Assembly: GCA_964493945.1 (NCBI GenBank)
Contig: CAZBQG010000004.1
Span: 1 to 42,785 of the forward strand
Length of the DNA stretch: 42,785 bases
Direction of reading: 5' to 3'
Source: CAZBQG01 sp964493945
GTDB lineage: Bacteria; Pseudomonadota; Alphaproteobacteria; Rhodospirillales; UBA2165
Shown here: in pieces, positions 1 through 8,344 of the stretch
Layout of the letters: the number at the start of each line of letters is the position of its first letter
Position numbering within the stretch: position 1 is the stretch's first letter
The notes under the pieces: model-generated
Database searches by the model: none
Seen by the model: the letters and a program-made list of their open reading frames with translations, nothing else
What the model was told of the DNA's origin: nothing
Position numbers and translations under genes: made by a program

Positions 1-1338
1 ATGCTGCGCTTCGTCTATAACGGCATGGAGGATTTGGAACCCCTGATCCCGGACCTGACCGAGACCGAAAAACGCGACATCATCATGGATACCTATACGG
101 AAGAGCAATTCTTCGATGATATGGGCCGCCTGACCCAATACAGGTGTGACCCAGACCTGACCGAAATCATGATCTGCCAAAGCCGCGAGACGGCGGCCTG
201 GATGATCTCCAAGGGCGTGCGCCTGCAATTGACGTTGGGCAATCACGCCTTCAAGGTGGATGGCAAGTTCAGATTCTGGGGCGGGCTGGCCTGCCAAATA
301 TGGGGTGGCGGCCAGGGGCTGATCCAGGCGCTTCATGAACGGGCCGAAAAGGACGGCATCCGCGTGCTCTATGAAACGCCTGCCCTGTCCCTCATGCATG
401 ACGATAAGGGCGTCACCGGCGTGCGTGCCCGCGGGCCGGAAGGTTCCATGGAACTGCACGCCAAATCGGTCATTTTGGCCTGCGGAGGATTTGAATCAAA
501 CGCCGAGATGCGGACACGGTATTTGGGTCCCAACTGGGACCTGGCCAAGGTGCGGGGCACCCAGTTCAACACCGGGCGCGGCATTCAGATGGCCTTGGAT
601 ATAGGCGCCATGGCCACCGGCCATTGGTCGGGCGCCCATGCCGTGGCCTGGGACATGAACGCGCCGCCCTTCGGCGATCTAGCCGTCGGCGACAGTTTCC
701 AGAAACATAATTTTCCCTTCTGTATCTATATAAACGCCGATGGCGAGCGCTTCGTCGATGAAGGAGCCAATTTCCATACTTATACCTATGCCAAATATGG
801 CCGGGAGGTTTTGGCCCAGCCGGGCCTCTTCGCCTGGCAGATTTTCGACCAGAAGGTCACGCATCTGCTCCGCGAAGATTACCGCATCCGCCAGATCACC
901 AAGGCCGAGGCAAACACCTTCGAGGAACTGGCTCCCAAGCTGGAAGGCGTCGATGGTAAGCGCTTCGTCGAAACCATGCGGCAATATAATGAAGCGCCCA
1001 GGACGGATGTCGCCTTCGATCCCAACATCCTGGACGGGCTGGCCACCCAGGGGCTGGGGATCAACAAGACCAACTGGGCCAACATATTGGATAAGCCGCC
1101 CTATCATGCCTATGGGGTGACCTGCGGCGTGACCTTTACCTTTGGCGGGCTGAAGATTTCCACGGATGCGGAAATCGTCGATACCATCGGGCGCCCCATC
1201 CCCAATCTATATGGCGCCGGCGAGCTGGTCGGCGGTCTTTATTACCACAATTACGGCTCGGGCAGCGGCCTCACCTCGGGCGCCGTCTTCGGCCGCATCG
1301 CCGGGCGCAACGCGGCGGCGGGGGCAGCCCAGGCGTGA
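1..1338 (+). CDS. FAD-dependent fumarate reductase/tricarballylate dehydrogenase-like flavoprotein, 5' end cut by the window
   Basis: This is the C-terminal 445 residues of a flavoprotein of the succinate dehydrogenase/fumarate reductase family, nearest in style to tricarballylate dehydrogenases and 3-ketosteroid dehydrogenases. The N-terminal dinucleotide-binding GxGxxG segment is missing, so the ATG at base 1 is probably an internal Met and the gene starts upstream of the window. Seen in the sequence: the second FAD-contact strand (VILACGGFE, about residues 156-164), the ERFVDEG segment typical of the capping domain, and the C-terminal FAD-binding block with NLYGAGELVGG followed by a GSGSGLTSGAVFGRIAG run. 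It probably oxidises or reduces a carboxylic acid or an alicyclic ketone, but the substrate is unknown. Two more flavoproteins of the same superfamily lie at 6570 and 8345. It ends in TGA. Confidence 0.8.
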   Translation: MLRFVYNGMEDLEPLIPDLTETEKRDIIMDTYTEEQFFDDMGRLTQYRCDPDLTEIMICQSRETAAWMISKGVRLQLTLGNHAFKVDGKFRFWGGLACQIWGGGQGLIQALHERAEKDGIRVLYETPALSLMHDDKGVTGVRARGPEGSMELHAKSVILACGGFESNAEMRTRYLGPNWDLAKVRGTQFNTGRGIQMALDIGAMATGHWSGAHAVAWDMNAPPFGDLAVGDSFQKHNFPFCIYINADGERFVDEGANFHTYTYAKYGREVLAQPGLFAWQIFDQKVTHLLREDYRIRQITKAEANTFEELAPKLEGVDGKRFVETMRQYNEAPRTDVAFDPNILDGLATQGLGINKTNWANILDKPPYHAYGVTCGVTFTFGGLKISTDAEIVDTIGRPIPNLYGAGELVGGLYYHNYGSGSGLTSGAVFGRIAGRNAAAGAAQA

Positions 1339-1423
1339 GGGGATAAAGGCCCTCTCAATTCTGCGCGAGCCATATTGACACCACGCGCCTTGGCAGGCCA
1401 ATCTGGCGGCGGAGGAAATTGCC

Positions 1424-2620
1424 ATGAGCAACTTGCTTCCCCCCTGGCTGCCCATATTCTCCGCCATGCTTGGCGTGCTCGCCGTGACCCATGGATTTCT
1501 GTGGCTGCGCCTGATCCGGTCCCCGGGTTTGAGGCGGGGCTGGCGGTGGGGCGGGAGCCTTTTGTTGCTGCTTTTGGCTCTTTCCATCCCGCTCAACTTT
1601 GTGATGGGTCGGGATGCGCCCTTTCCCGGCTGGGAAATTTTTCTTCGCACTGTCTTTCTTTGGATAGGCGTGATGGGGCTCTTGTTCTCCTTCCTGTTGG
1701 GGGCTGAGATTTTGCGCTGGGCCGGGCGGCTGGCGATGTATCTGAGGGGTGGAGAATTTGACCCAGGTCGCCGCGTCTTGTTTTCGCGGGCCGTGGCCGG
1801 GGGTGCCCTGTTGGGGACGGCAGGCGTTTCCGCCTTCGCCACCCGTGCCGCCGCCGCCGCACCCCAATTGCGCAAGGTGCAGGTGGCCCTTCCCCGCCTG
1901 CCCGAAAGCCTCTCGGGCATTACCATCGCCCAGATTTCCGATCTTCATGTGGGGGTGAATATCGGGCGCGGTTATGTTGCCGATGTGGTCCGCCGGGTCA
2001 ACGCACTCAAGCCGGACATCATCGCCATTACGGGCGATCTGGTGGATGGCGAGGCGGGATATCTGAGCGGCGATATCGTGCCCATCGGCCAATTGAAGGC
2101 GCGCCACGGCGTCTATTTCGTTCCCGGCAATCACGAATATTATTCGGGCCTGGGGCCCTGGCTGCACCGGCTCCGGACCATGGGGCTCAAGATATTGCGT
2201 AACTCTCATGTCTGCATCGGTACGGGCAAAGACAGCTTTTGTCTGGCCGGCGTGGATGATTCCGACTTCCGGGCCTATACCCAAGGCCATGGGGCCAATG
2301 TGGGGCGCGCCCTTGAAGGCGTGACAGAAGGTCAGGAAATCGTCCTCCTCGCCCACCGGCCCCGGGAGATTTTCGACGCCGCCAAGCATGGCGTGGGCTT
2401 GCAGCTATCGGGCCACACCCATGGTGGCCAGATGTGGCCCATGACCTGGCTCGTGCCCCTGACACAGCCCTATGTGGCGGGCTTGGCCCGGCATGAAAAC
2501 ACACAGATTTATGTGAGCACCGGCACCGGCTATTGGGGCCCACCCATGCGGCTGGGGACCGAATCGGAGATTACGTTGATTGAGCTGGTGCGGGAAGGGG
2601 CGGCGGACGCCAAAGCCTGA
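1424..2620 (+). CDS. Membrane-anchored metallophosphoesterase (YaeI/YkuE type)
   Basis: This 398-residue protein combines an N-terminal membrane region (about three hydrophobic segments between residues 10 and 100) with a C-terminal calcineurin-like phosphoesterase domain. All metal-site motifs are visible: SDLH (D173, H175), GDLVDG (D205), GNHEY (N236, H237), LLAHRP, and GHTHGGQ near residue 330. A further hydrophobic Ala-rich stretch at residues 120-145 follows an RRVLF sequence and resembles a signal anchor, so the catalytic domain probably faces the periplasm. Related YaeI/YkuE proteins are phosphodiesterases, some acting on lipid head groups; the substrate here is unknown. The start is supported by GGAGG nine bases upstream. 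It runs convergent with the CoA-transferase at 2646 and has no evident link to the neighbouring catabolism. Confidence 0.85.
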   Translation: MSNLLPPWLPIFSAMLGVLAVTHGFLWLRLIRSPGLRRGWRWGGSLLLLLLALSIPLNFVMGRDAPFPGWEIFLRTVFLWIGVMGLLFSFLLGAEILRWAGRLAMYLRGGEFDPGRRVLFSRAVAGGALLGTAGVSAFATRAAAAAPQLRKVQVALPRLPESLSGITIAQISDLHVGVNIGRGYVADVVRRVNALKPDIIAITGDLVDGEAGYLSGDIVPIGQLKARHGVYFVPGNHEYYSGLGPWLHRLRTMGLKILRNSHVCIGTGKDSFCLAGVDDSDFRAYTQGHGANVGRALEGVTEGQEIVLLAHRPREIFDAAKHGVGLQLSGHTHGGQMWPMTWLVPLTQPYVAGLARHENTQIYVSTGTGYWGPPMRLGTESEITLIELVREGAADAKA

Positions 2621-2645
2621 TCCGCGCCACTATCGGCTATTGAAA

Positions 2646-3821
2646 TCACTCCTTGATTTCATTTTTTCCGCCCAGAACCAGGCCGCTGTCCTCGCCCAAT
2701 TTGGGTGGGGCGCGGCGGAGCGGCGGGCGTTTTCCGTCAAAGCTTATGGGAAGCCCCATCAGTGTTTTGTCCCCATCGGGGGTGTCTTGAAGAATGTCCA
2801 GCGCCTCGGTCTGGGGATCATCGATTACCTGGTCAATCGTCTGGGTTTGGGCGCAGGGCACGTCGGCCTGATCCAGCAACTTAACCCAATGATCGACAGG
2901 CTCGCCGGCCACCACATCCTGGACCATCTGGTTCAAGAGTTCGCGGTTGATCACCCGTTGGGGGTTGGTCGCGTAACGTTCGTCCTCGGCCCATTCAGGA
3001 TGATCCAGGGCGCCGGCCAGGCGGCGGAACAGATTGTCGTTGCCCGCCGCGATCAGCACATAGCCGTTGGCGGCCTCGAAGATGCGGTAGGGGGCCAGCG
3101 AGCTGTTTTCGCTGCCGCGTCGTTTGGGTACAGTATCGGTCGCCATATAGGCCGCCGCCTGGGTACCGATCCAGGTTAAAGTGGTCTCATATAAAGATGT
3201 ATCCAATTCACAGCCCTCGCCCGTCAGATCGCGCCTGTGCAGGGCGGACAGGATGCCGATCACCGCCCACATGCCGGTCCCCATATCGATAATCGATGGC
3301 CCGACCCGCACCGGCGGGCGGCCTTCTTCACCGGTGATGCTCATGACCCCGCCATAGGCCTGCATCAGGGGGTCATAACCGGGGCGGTCCGATTTGGGCC
3401 CCACAGCCCCGAAGGCCCCCATATTGCAATAAATAAGCGTCGGATTTTCCTTGCGTAGGCTTGGCCCCAGCCCCATTTTTTCCGCCAGACCCGGGCGCAT
3501 ATTTTGCAAAACCACATCGGTTTCTTCCAGGAGAAAGCGTTTCAGGTGGGCGAATTCCTTCTCGTCTTTCATATTCACTTCGGCTGAGAATTTATTGCGG
3601 TTCAGCGACAGAAAGACGGTGGCCTCGCCGTCCCAGTAGGGCGGGCCCCAACTACGCGCATCATCGCCCGCCACCGGCTTTTCGATCTTGATCACACGGG
3701 CACCCAGATCACCTAGGGTCTGCCCGCCAAAGGGGGCGGCGACGCTGTGGCCCATTTCGACGACGGTGATGCCGGCCAGGGGTTGGGCGGGGTCTTGGGG
3801 GTTGGGCGTTTCGCGGGCCAT
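2646..3821 (-). CDS. Family III CoA-transferase (CaiB/BaiF)
   Basis: This 391-residue protein is a formyl-CoA-transferase-like enzyme that moves CoA from one acyl-CoA to a free carboxylic acid through an aspartyl-CoA mixed anhydride. Seen: the N-terminal LAGITVVEMGH start, GDLGARVIKIE (residues 37-47), the SLNRNK motif (72-77), and the expected catalytic Asp at D179 in IIDMGTGMW. Length is normal for the family. Its start codon overlaps the stop of the upstream MmgE/PrpD gene by one base (TGATG), so the two are translationally coupled and probably act on the same compound. The transferred acid is unknown; the MmgE/PrpD partner suggests a branched di- or tricarboxylate. This is one of three CoA-transferases in the window. 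Confidence 0.9.
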   Translation of the reverse strand: MARETPNPQDPAQPLAGITVVEMGHSVAAPFGGQTLGDLGARVIKIEKPVAGDDARSWGPPYWDGEATVFLSLNRNKFSAEVNMKDEKEFAHLKRFLLEETDVVLQNMRPGLAEKMGLGPSLRKENPTLIYCNMGAFGAVGPKSDRPGYDPLMQAYGGVMSITGEEGRPPVRVGPSIIDMGTGMWAVIGILSALHRRDLTGEGCELDTSLYETTLTWIGTQAAAYMATDTVPKRRGSENSSLAPYRIFEAANGYVLIAAGNDNLFRRLAGALDHPEWAEDERYATNPQRVINRELLNQMVQDVVAGEPVDHWVKLLDQADVPCAQTQTIDQVIDDPQTEALDILQDTPDGDKTLMGLPISFDGKRPPLRRAPPKLGEDSGLVLGGKNEIKE

Positions 3822-5206
3822 CAGGGTGCCCGGCGCTGGGTTTGGGGTGAGATGAGGGGCAATTCCCCGAGGGATTCCAGATCATCCAGCCCTTGAAATT
3901 TGTCAAACAAAGCGCGGGCGGTTGCCTCGGGCAGGGCGCCCCGGGTGCAATCGACGAATTTGGACCACAGGATATCCGCGCCGACGGGGCGGCTGGGATG
4001 GCCCAAAGGATAAGTAAGTGACCGTTCCAGCCGGCGCCCATCTTTCAGCTCTACGATCAGATAATCGTCGGGCTGCGCGCCCGTTTTTTTGGGATCGCGG
4101 ACGTGATCGGTCTCCATCGCCACCTTGCCCATCAGGGCCCGCACATCGGCCCGGCCGATAAATTCGTCGGTGACTTCGGCCAGGCTGACGCGGCCCGCGA
4201 TGATCGCCGTGGCCATGGCGAATTCGCCGCTGAATTTCCCGTCGAGACCTGTTTGGGGGTCGTGATTGACCAGGGAAACGATCTGCTTTTCACCCATTTG
4301 CAGGGTGACCCGCTCCACTTCATCCGCCTGAAAGGGGGTTTCCGCCAGCATGGCCAGCATGCCGTCGATGGCGCGTTGCGATCCGTAACAGACGGGATAG
4401 AGCTTGAAGCCCAGCCCGTGTTGGCGGATCCACCAGGTCTCACCCCAGCCTGGGCTGCTTTCCAGGTCCACCTTGCCGTCGGGCGACACGGCCTTGAGAA
4501 AGCCTTTATCGTTTTCGATCACATCGGCCGATGCGGTCATGCCGACCCCGGCCAGACGCGCCGCGGTAACGCCCGATTGGGCCGCACGCCCGGCATGGAA
4601 GGGCTTGGTCATGGAGCCGTAATTGGCGACAATGCCGCCGGCCTGGGAAGCGGCGATGCCGATGGCATGGGCCGCCTCCCCGGCGTCCAGGTCCCGCAGC
4701 CGGGCGCAGGCAGCACCGGCGGCGATGGCCCCGAATGTGCCGGTCGGGTGCCAGCCCTTTACATGATGGGGGGTCTCATCGCGGATGGCCAATTCGCCCC
4801 AGACCTCATAGCCGGTCACATAGGCCGCAATCATATCGCGCCCGCTTGCCCCCAGCGCTTCGCCCTCGGCCAGGATGGCGGATGCCAGCACAACCGTTGG
4901 GTGGGCCGGATGGGCGGCCAGCCCCACATCGTCATAATCCAGCGCATGGCCGGCGGCGCCATTTATGAGCGCTGCTTCGCCCGCCGCCGCACCTTCATGG
5001 GAGAAACAGACCCTGGCCTCGCCCCCTTGGGGGCTCAAGGATGAGACGGATTTCATAAGCCTGGCGATGGGAGTATCCCGGCCCAGAATGACCGCCCCGG
5101 CATAATCGGCAAAACCGTTGCGGATCATGGGCAGAACGTCCCCGGGGACCGCCTCGAAGCGCATTCCGGCGATGAATTCCCCGATGGATTTTGTAAGTGG
5201 AAACAT
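3821..5206 (-). CDS. MmgE/PrpD family protein
   Basis: This 461-residue protein belongs to the MmgE/PrpD family, which includes 2-methylcitrate dehydratase, cis-aconitate decarboxylase and iminodisuccinate epimerase. Family traits visible are the N-terminal helical start, AALINGAAGHALDYDD (about residues 76-91), the HPTGTFGAIAAGAA block (about 150-163) and the mixed C-terminal lid domain ending near SPQTQRR. Family members act on carboxylate substrates without a cofactor. It is the first gene of a two-gene minus-strand operon with the CoA-transferase at 2646. The start is supported by a purine-rich GGGAGTGGGGGG stretch just upstream on the coding strand. The exact reaction cannot be assigned from sequence alone. 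Confidence 0.88.
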   Translation of the reverse strand: MFPLTKSIGEFIAGMRFEAVPGDVLPMIRNGFADYAGAVILGRDTPIARLMKSVSSLSPQGGEARVCFSHEGAAAGEAALINGAAGHALDYDDVGLAAHPAHPTVVLASAILAEGEALGASGRDMIAAYVTGYEVWGELAIRDETPHHVKGWHPTGTFGAIAAGAACARLRDLDAGEAAHAIGIAASQAGGIVANYGSMTKPFHAGRAAQSGVTAARLAGVGMTASADVIENDKGFLKAVSPDGKVDLESSPGWGETWWIRQHGLGFKLYPVCYGSQRAIDGMLAMLAETPFQADEVERVTLQMGEKQIVSLVNHDPQTGLDGKFSGEFAMATAIIAGRVSLAEVTDEFIGRADVRALMGKVAMETDHVRDPKKTGAQPDDYLIVELKDGRRLERSLTYPLGHPSRPVGADILWSKFVDCTRGALPEATARALFDKFQGLDDLESLGELPLISPQTQRRAP

Positions 5207-5344
5207 CCCCCCACTCCCGCTTATTTCGCCAATTCGGAAGGGTAGCGATCCCCGGCCTCCATTGCAACGAAAGTGGTTTGCGGCGGCGGCAATATCCTGA
5301 CAAGCTGGTGGAGAGGGCTGAAATATTATAGGGGGGCCAATCCA

Positions 5345-6577
5345 ATGTCAGTATTTCCGCCGGGCGAAGCCTGGGCCCATAATGTGGAACAGGTGGGCTA
5401 TTCGGACCTGAACGGCAAGCCGGGCTTCAAGCTGGCCATTCATGAAACAAATGAGCGCTGGTATCTGTATGTGGCCCATCTCTGGCAGCCGGGCTGGTCC
5501 ATCCTGGATGTGACCGATCCCAGCAAGCCGGAATTGGTGAGGTTTCTGGAGGGCCCGGCCAATACCTGGACCATTCAGGTGCAGGTAGCCGAAGGGCGCA
5601 TGGTCACTGCCCTTGAACGCATCGCGCCGGGCTGGGGGGGTGATGTGGAAAAGCCCAGCGAGGAAAGCGTGCTTATCTGGGACCTGAAAGACCCGGAAGC
5701 GCCGCAAAAATTAGGCCAGTTCCGGATGGGGGGCGAGGGCACCCACCGCAATTATTATGACGGCGGGCGCTTTGCCCATTTGTCCATTCACCGGCCGGGC
5801 TTTAAGGGTCAGATTTACGAAATCATCGATATCCAGGACCCGGCGGCGCCTAAGGAAGTGGCCCGCTGGTGGGTGCCCGGACAATGGGTCGAAGGCAGCG
5901 AGACGGGGGCGCCCCCCTTTACCATGCTCCATGGCGGGCCCTATGTGGCGGGCAAGAGGACCTTTCTTCCTTATGGTGCCGCCGGGCTGGTGATTTTGGA
6001 TATTTCAGATATCTCGGAGCCCAGCCTGGTGGGTGGGCTGAATTTCGCACCGCCCTTCAATCCCTTCGTGGGGGTGCATTCCGCCGTTCCCTTGCCGGAC
6101 CGGAATTTGGTCATCGTCAATTCCGAAGCGATCCGGGAAGAGTGCGACGAACCGCTCAACTTCACCGGTCTGGTGGATATATCGGATGAAACCACGCCCC
6201 GGCTGATCTCCCTGTTTCCCCTTCCCCGGCCGCCGGCGAGATCGGGTTTGGCCAACTTCGCCCAGTTCGGTGGGCGCTTCGGGCCCCACAATCAGCACCA
6301 GGACCAAAATCAGCCCGCTTTGTTCAAAAGCGATACTCTGGTCTTCATGACCTATTTCAATGCGGGGCTTAGAATTTTCGATATCTCGGACCCCATCATG
6401 CCCGAAGAGGTGGGCTATTTCGTGCCGCCCTGCCCGGCCGAACGAAGGGGCCCCCTGCCCAGCAAGCTGGTGCCCCAATCGGAAGATTTATTGGTGGATG
6501 CCAGGGGCTATATTTATATGTCGGACAAGAATCACGGCATTTACATTTTGCGCGGGGCGGAAAATCTTTATGGCTGA
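5345..6577 (+). CDS. LVIVD-repeat beta-propeller protein, apparently cytoplasmic
   Basis: This 410-residue protein is built from LVIVD-type repeats, short beta-propeller units of the form (I/V)-x-D-(I/V/L)-x-D-P-x-x-P. At least six are visible: WSILDVTDPSKPE, VLIWDLKDPEAPQ, YEIIDIQDPAAPK, LVILDISDISEPS, a GLVDISDETTPR unit and LRIFDISDPIMPE. The chosen start at 5345 follows an AGGGGGG stretch nine bases upstream; an in-frame GTG-initiated extension to 5273 adds a Trp/Arg-rich peptide without family features. Unlike many LVIVD proteins it has no signal peptide, so it is probably cytoplasmic. It overlaps the next flavoprotein by eight bases, which implies coupled expression and perhaps a physical partnership. 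Conserved His-rich (GPHNQHQDQNQ) and Cys (CDEP, CPAER) segments could bind a ligand. Function unknown. Confidence 0.75.
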   Translation: MSVFPPGEAWAHNVEQVGYSDLNGKPGFKLAIHETNERWYLYVAHLWQPGWSILDVTDPSKPELVRFLEGPANTWTIQVQVAEGRMVTALERIAPGWGGDVEKPSEESVLIWDLKDPEAPQKLGQFRMGGEGTHRNYYDGGRFAHLSIHRPGFKGQIYEIIDIQDPAAPKEVARWWVPGQWVEGSETGAPPFTMLHGGPYVAGKRTFLPYGAAGLVILDISDISEPSLVGGLNFAPPFNPFVGVHSAVPLPDRNLVIVNSEAIREECDEPLNFTGLVDISDETTPRLISLFPLPRPPARSGLANFAQFGGRFGPHNQHQDQNQPALFKSDTLVFMTYFNAGLRIFDISDPIMPEEVGYFVPPCPAERRGPLPSKLVPQSEDLLVDARGYIYMSDKNHGIYILRGAENLYG

Positions 6578-8114
6578 GATAGACTTCGACCATGAGACCG
6601 ATATCCTCGTCGTCGGTTACGGCTTCGCCGGCGCCGCGGCGGCTGTTGAAGCCGCCGAAGCCGGTGCCCAGGTTTTAATCGTGGAAAAGATGCCCGATCC
6701 CGGCGGCATTTCAATCTGTTCGGCGGGCTCGGCCCGCTCAGCCAAGGATGCCGATGCCGCCTTTGATTACCTCAAACAGACCAATGCGGGGCGTACGCCT
6801 GATGATGTGCTGCGGGTCCTGGCCGACGGCATGGCCGGGATCGAGGAATATATGAAATGGCTGACCGGGTCCTTGGGCCTCAGCGTATCGTCCAACCTGT
6901 CCAGGGTGCGGGCCGGGGCCAATTACCCAATGCCTGGCTGGGATACCTTCTATCACACCCTGGTCGATGAAATTCCCGGCTTCGACGCGGAGGCGGCCTA
7001 TCCCCAGGTTAGCGGGCTGGCCGGTGGGCGGCGCCTGTTCCATGTGCTGGAGCAGGCCATAGCCGCCCGCGACATCGAAATCTGGCTGGAAAGCCCTGTC
7101 TCGCGCTTGCTGAGCAGGGGCGAAGCAGGCGAGGGCGAAGTGCTGGGCGTGGAGGTTGCGCGGGAAGGAAAACAGGTTCGCGTGCGCGCCAGCAAGGGCG
7201 TGGTGCTGGCCTGCGGCGGTTTTGAATGCGATGAGGAAACCAAGCGCCAGTTCTGGCAGATGCAGCCGGTTCTGCCGGTCATGGGGCGGCAAAATACGGG
7301 TGATGGGTTGCGCATGGCCCAATCCATGGGTGCAAGGCTTTGGCATATGTGGCATTTCCACGGCTCTTACGGGTTCAGCCCGCCGGAGGATGAATTCCCC
7401 TATGGCATCCGCATGAAACGCCTGCCCGATTGGGTGCCCGGCGAGGACGAGACCAGCCGGGCACAAATGAGCTGGATACTGGTGGATGGGGGCGGCAAGC
7501 GTTTCATGAACGAAATGCCGCCCTATACCCAGGATATTTCAGCCAGGACGTTCGAGATGTTCGATTCCACCATTCAGGATTTCCCGCGCATCCCGGCCCA
7601 TATGATCTGCGATGAGGCGGGGCTGGCCATGTATGGGCTGGGCGATGTTTGTTACAACGAACGGGGGCTTGATTATCCCTGGAGCGATGACAATCAGGCA
7701 GAAGTACAATCGGGTATCATCAAAAAAGCTTCGGATGTGGGTGAACTGGCCCAAATAATGGGCGCGGATGAGAAAATATTGGAGGCCACGTTGGATCGCT
7801 GGAACGCAAGTTGCGACACTGAAAGTGACACGGAATTCGGACGTATGCCCGGCTCTTTCACTCCGGTGCGTACCCCGCCTTATTATACCGCGCCCATCTG
7901 GCCATTGGTCTCCAACACCCAGGGCGGCCCCGTGCATAATGCCCGCCAGCAGATCATGAATGTGGATGGTGGACCCATCACCAGGCTCTATGCGGCGGGC
8001 GAATTGGGATCATCTTTCGGGCATTTATATATGTCGGGCAGCAACATCACCGAATGCTTCGTTACCGGGCGGGTGGCGGCCCGGGACGCGGCGGGTCTGG
8101 AGGATTGGTCATGA
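6570..8114 (+). CDS. FAD-dependent oxidoreductase (fumarate reductase/3-ketosteroid dehydrogenase-like)
   Basis: This 514-residue flavoprotein has the complete N-terminal dinucleotide-binding fold, DILVVGYGFAGAAAAVEAAE (GxGxxG at 16-21) ending in the ribose-binding Glu of VEKM. It also has the internal GVVLACGGFE strand and the C-terminal block ITRLYAAGELGSSFGHLY. The capping domain between them carries the substrate site. The ATG at 6570 overlaps the LVIVD gene stop and is preferred because the family fold begins ten residues later; an upstream in-frame ATG at 6360 would add 70 residues that merely read through the preceding gene in another frame. It overlaps the next small membrane-protein gene (ATGA). 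A tricarballylate-, fumarate- or ketosteroid-type dehydrogenation or reduction is likely; the substrate is unknown. Confidence 0.85.
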   Translation: MAEIDFDHETDILVVGYGFAGAAAAVEAAEAGAQVLIVEKMPDPGGISICSAGSARSAKDADAAFDYLKQTNAGRTPDDVLRVLADGMAGIEEYMKWLTGSLGLSVSSNLSRVRAGANYPMPGWDTFYHTLVDEIPGFDAEAAYPQVSGLAGGRRLFHVLEQAIAARDIEIWLESPVSRLLSRGEAGEGEVLGVEVAREGKQVRVRASKGVVLACGGFECDEETKRQFWQMQPVLPVMGRQNTGDGLRMAQSMGARLWHMWHFHGSYGFSPPEDEFPYGIRMKRLPDWVPGEDETSRAQMSWILVDGGGKRFMNEMPPYTQDISARTFEMFDSTIQDFPRIPAHMICDEAGLAMYGLGDVCYNERGLDYPWSDDNQAEVQSGIIKKASDVGELAQIMGADEKILEATLDRWNASCDTESDTEFGRMPGSFTPVRTPPYYTAPIWPLVSNTQGGPVHNARQQIMNVDGGPITRLYAAGELGSSFGHLYMSGSNITECFVTGRVAARDAAGLEDWS

Positions 8115-8332
8115 GCGATTATCCCATGCTGCGCCTGATCGAGCGCTACGGCGGCTGGCTGGCGGTTTTGCTGGCGCTTTTCCTGCCGGCGGCGGGGGTC
8201 TGGGCATTGGTGCTGGGCTGGCATTGGGGCTGGATGCTGGGCGGGCTGGGGGCGGGGATTGTGGCTTTTGTTTTGCTCCGCTCTTATGTGGAGCTGGTGC
8301 GGGTCATGATCGATATGCTGTTACCTAAATAG
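8111..8332 (+). CDS. Small two-helix membrane protein, 73 residues
   Basis: A 73-residue protein whose ATG overlaps the stop of the flavoprotein before it (ATGA). It has two strongly hydrophobic segments, about residues 14-33 and 37-56, separated by a short Trp/Gly-rich turn (GWHWGWMLGG). The N-terminal dozen residues are charged and the C-terminal tail is amphipathic. No His pair typical of a heme-b anchor was seen beyond the single His in the turn. It is sandwiched between two flavoprotein genes, so it may anchor one of them to the membrane or pass electrons to the quinone pool; that is inference. I recognise no family. The tight overlap and clear membrane pattern argue for a real gene. Confidence 0.65.
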   Translation: MSDYPMLRLIERYGGWLAVLLALFLPAAGVWALVLGWHWGWMLGGLGAGIVAFVLLRSYVELVRVMIDMLLPK

Positions 8333-8344
8333 AGGCTTGGTGGG

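Noticed and set aside
1355..2389. 344-residue minus-strand frame opposite the metallophosphoesterase
   Set aside because: It lies antisense to a gene with complete catalytic motifs, lacks any family likeness and is a frame shadow of GC-rich coding DNA.
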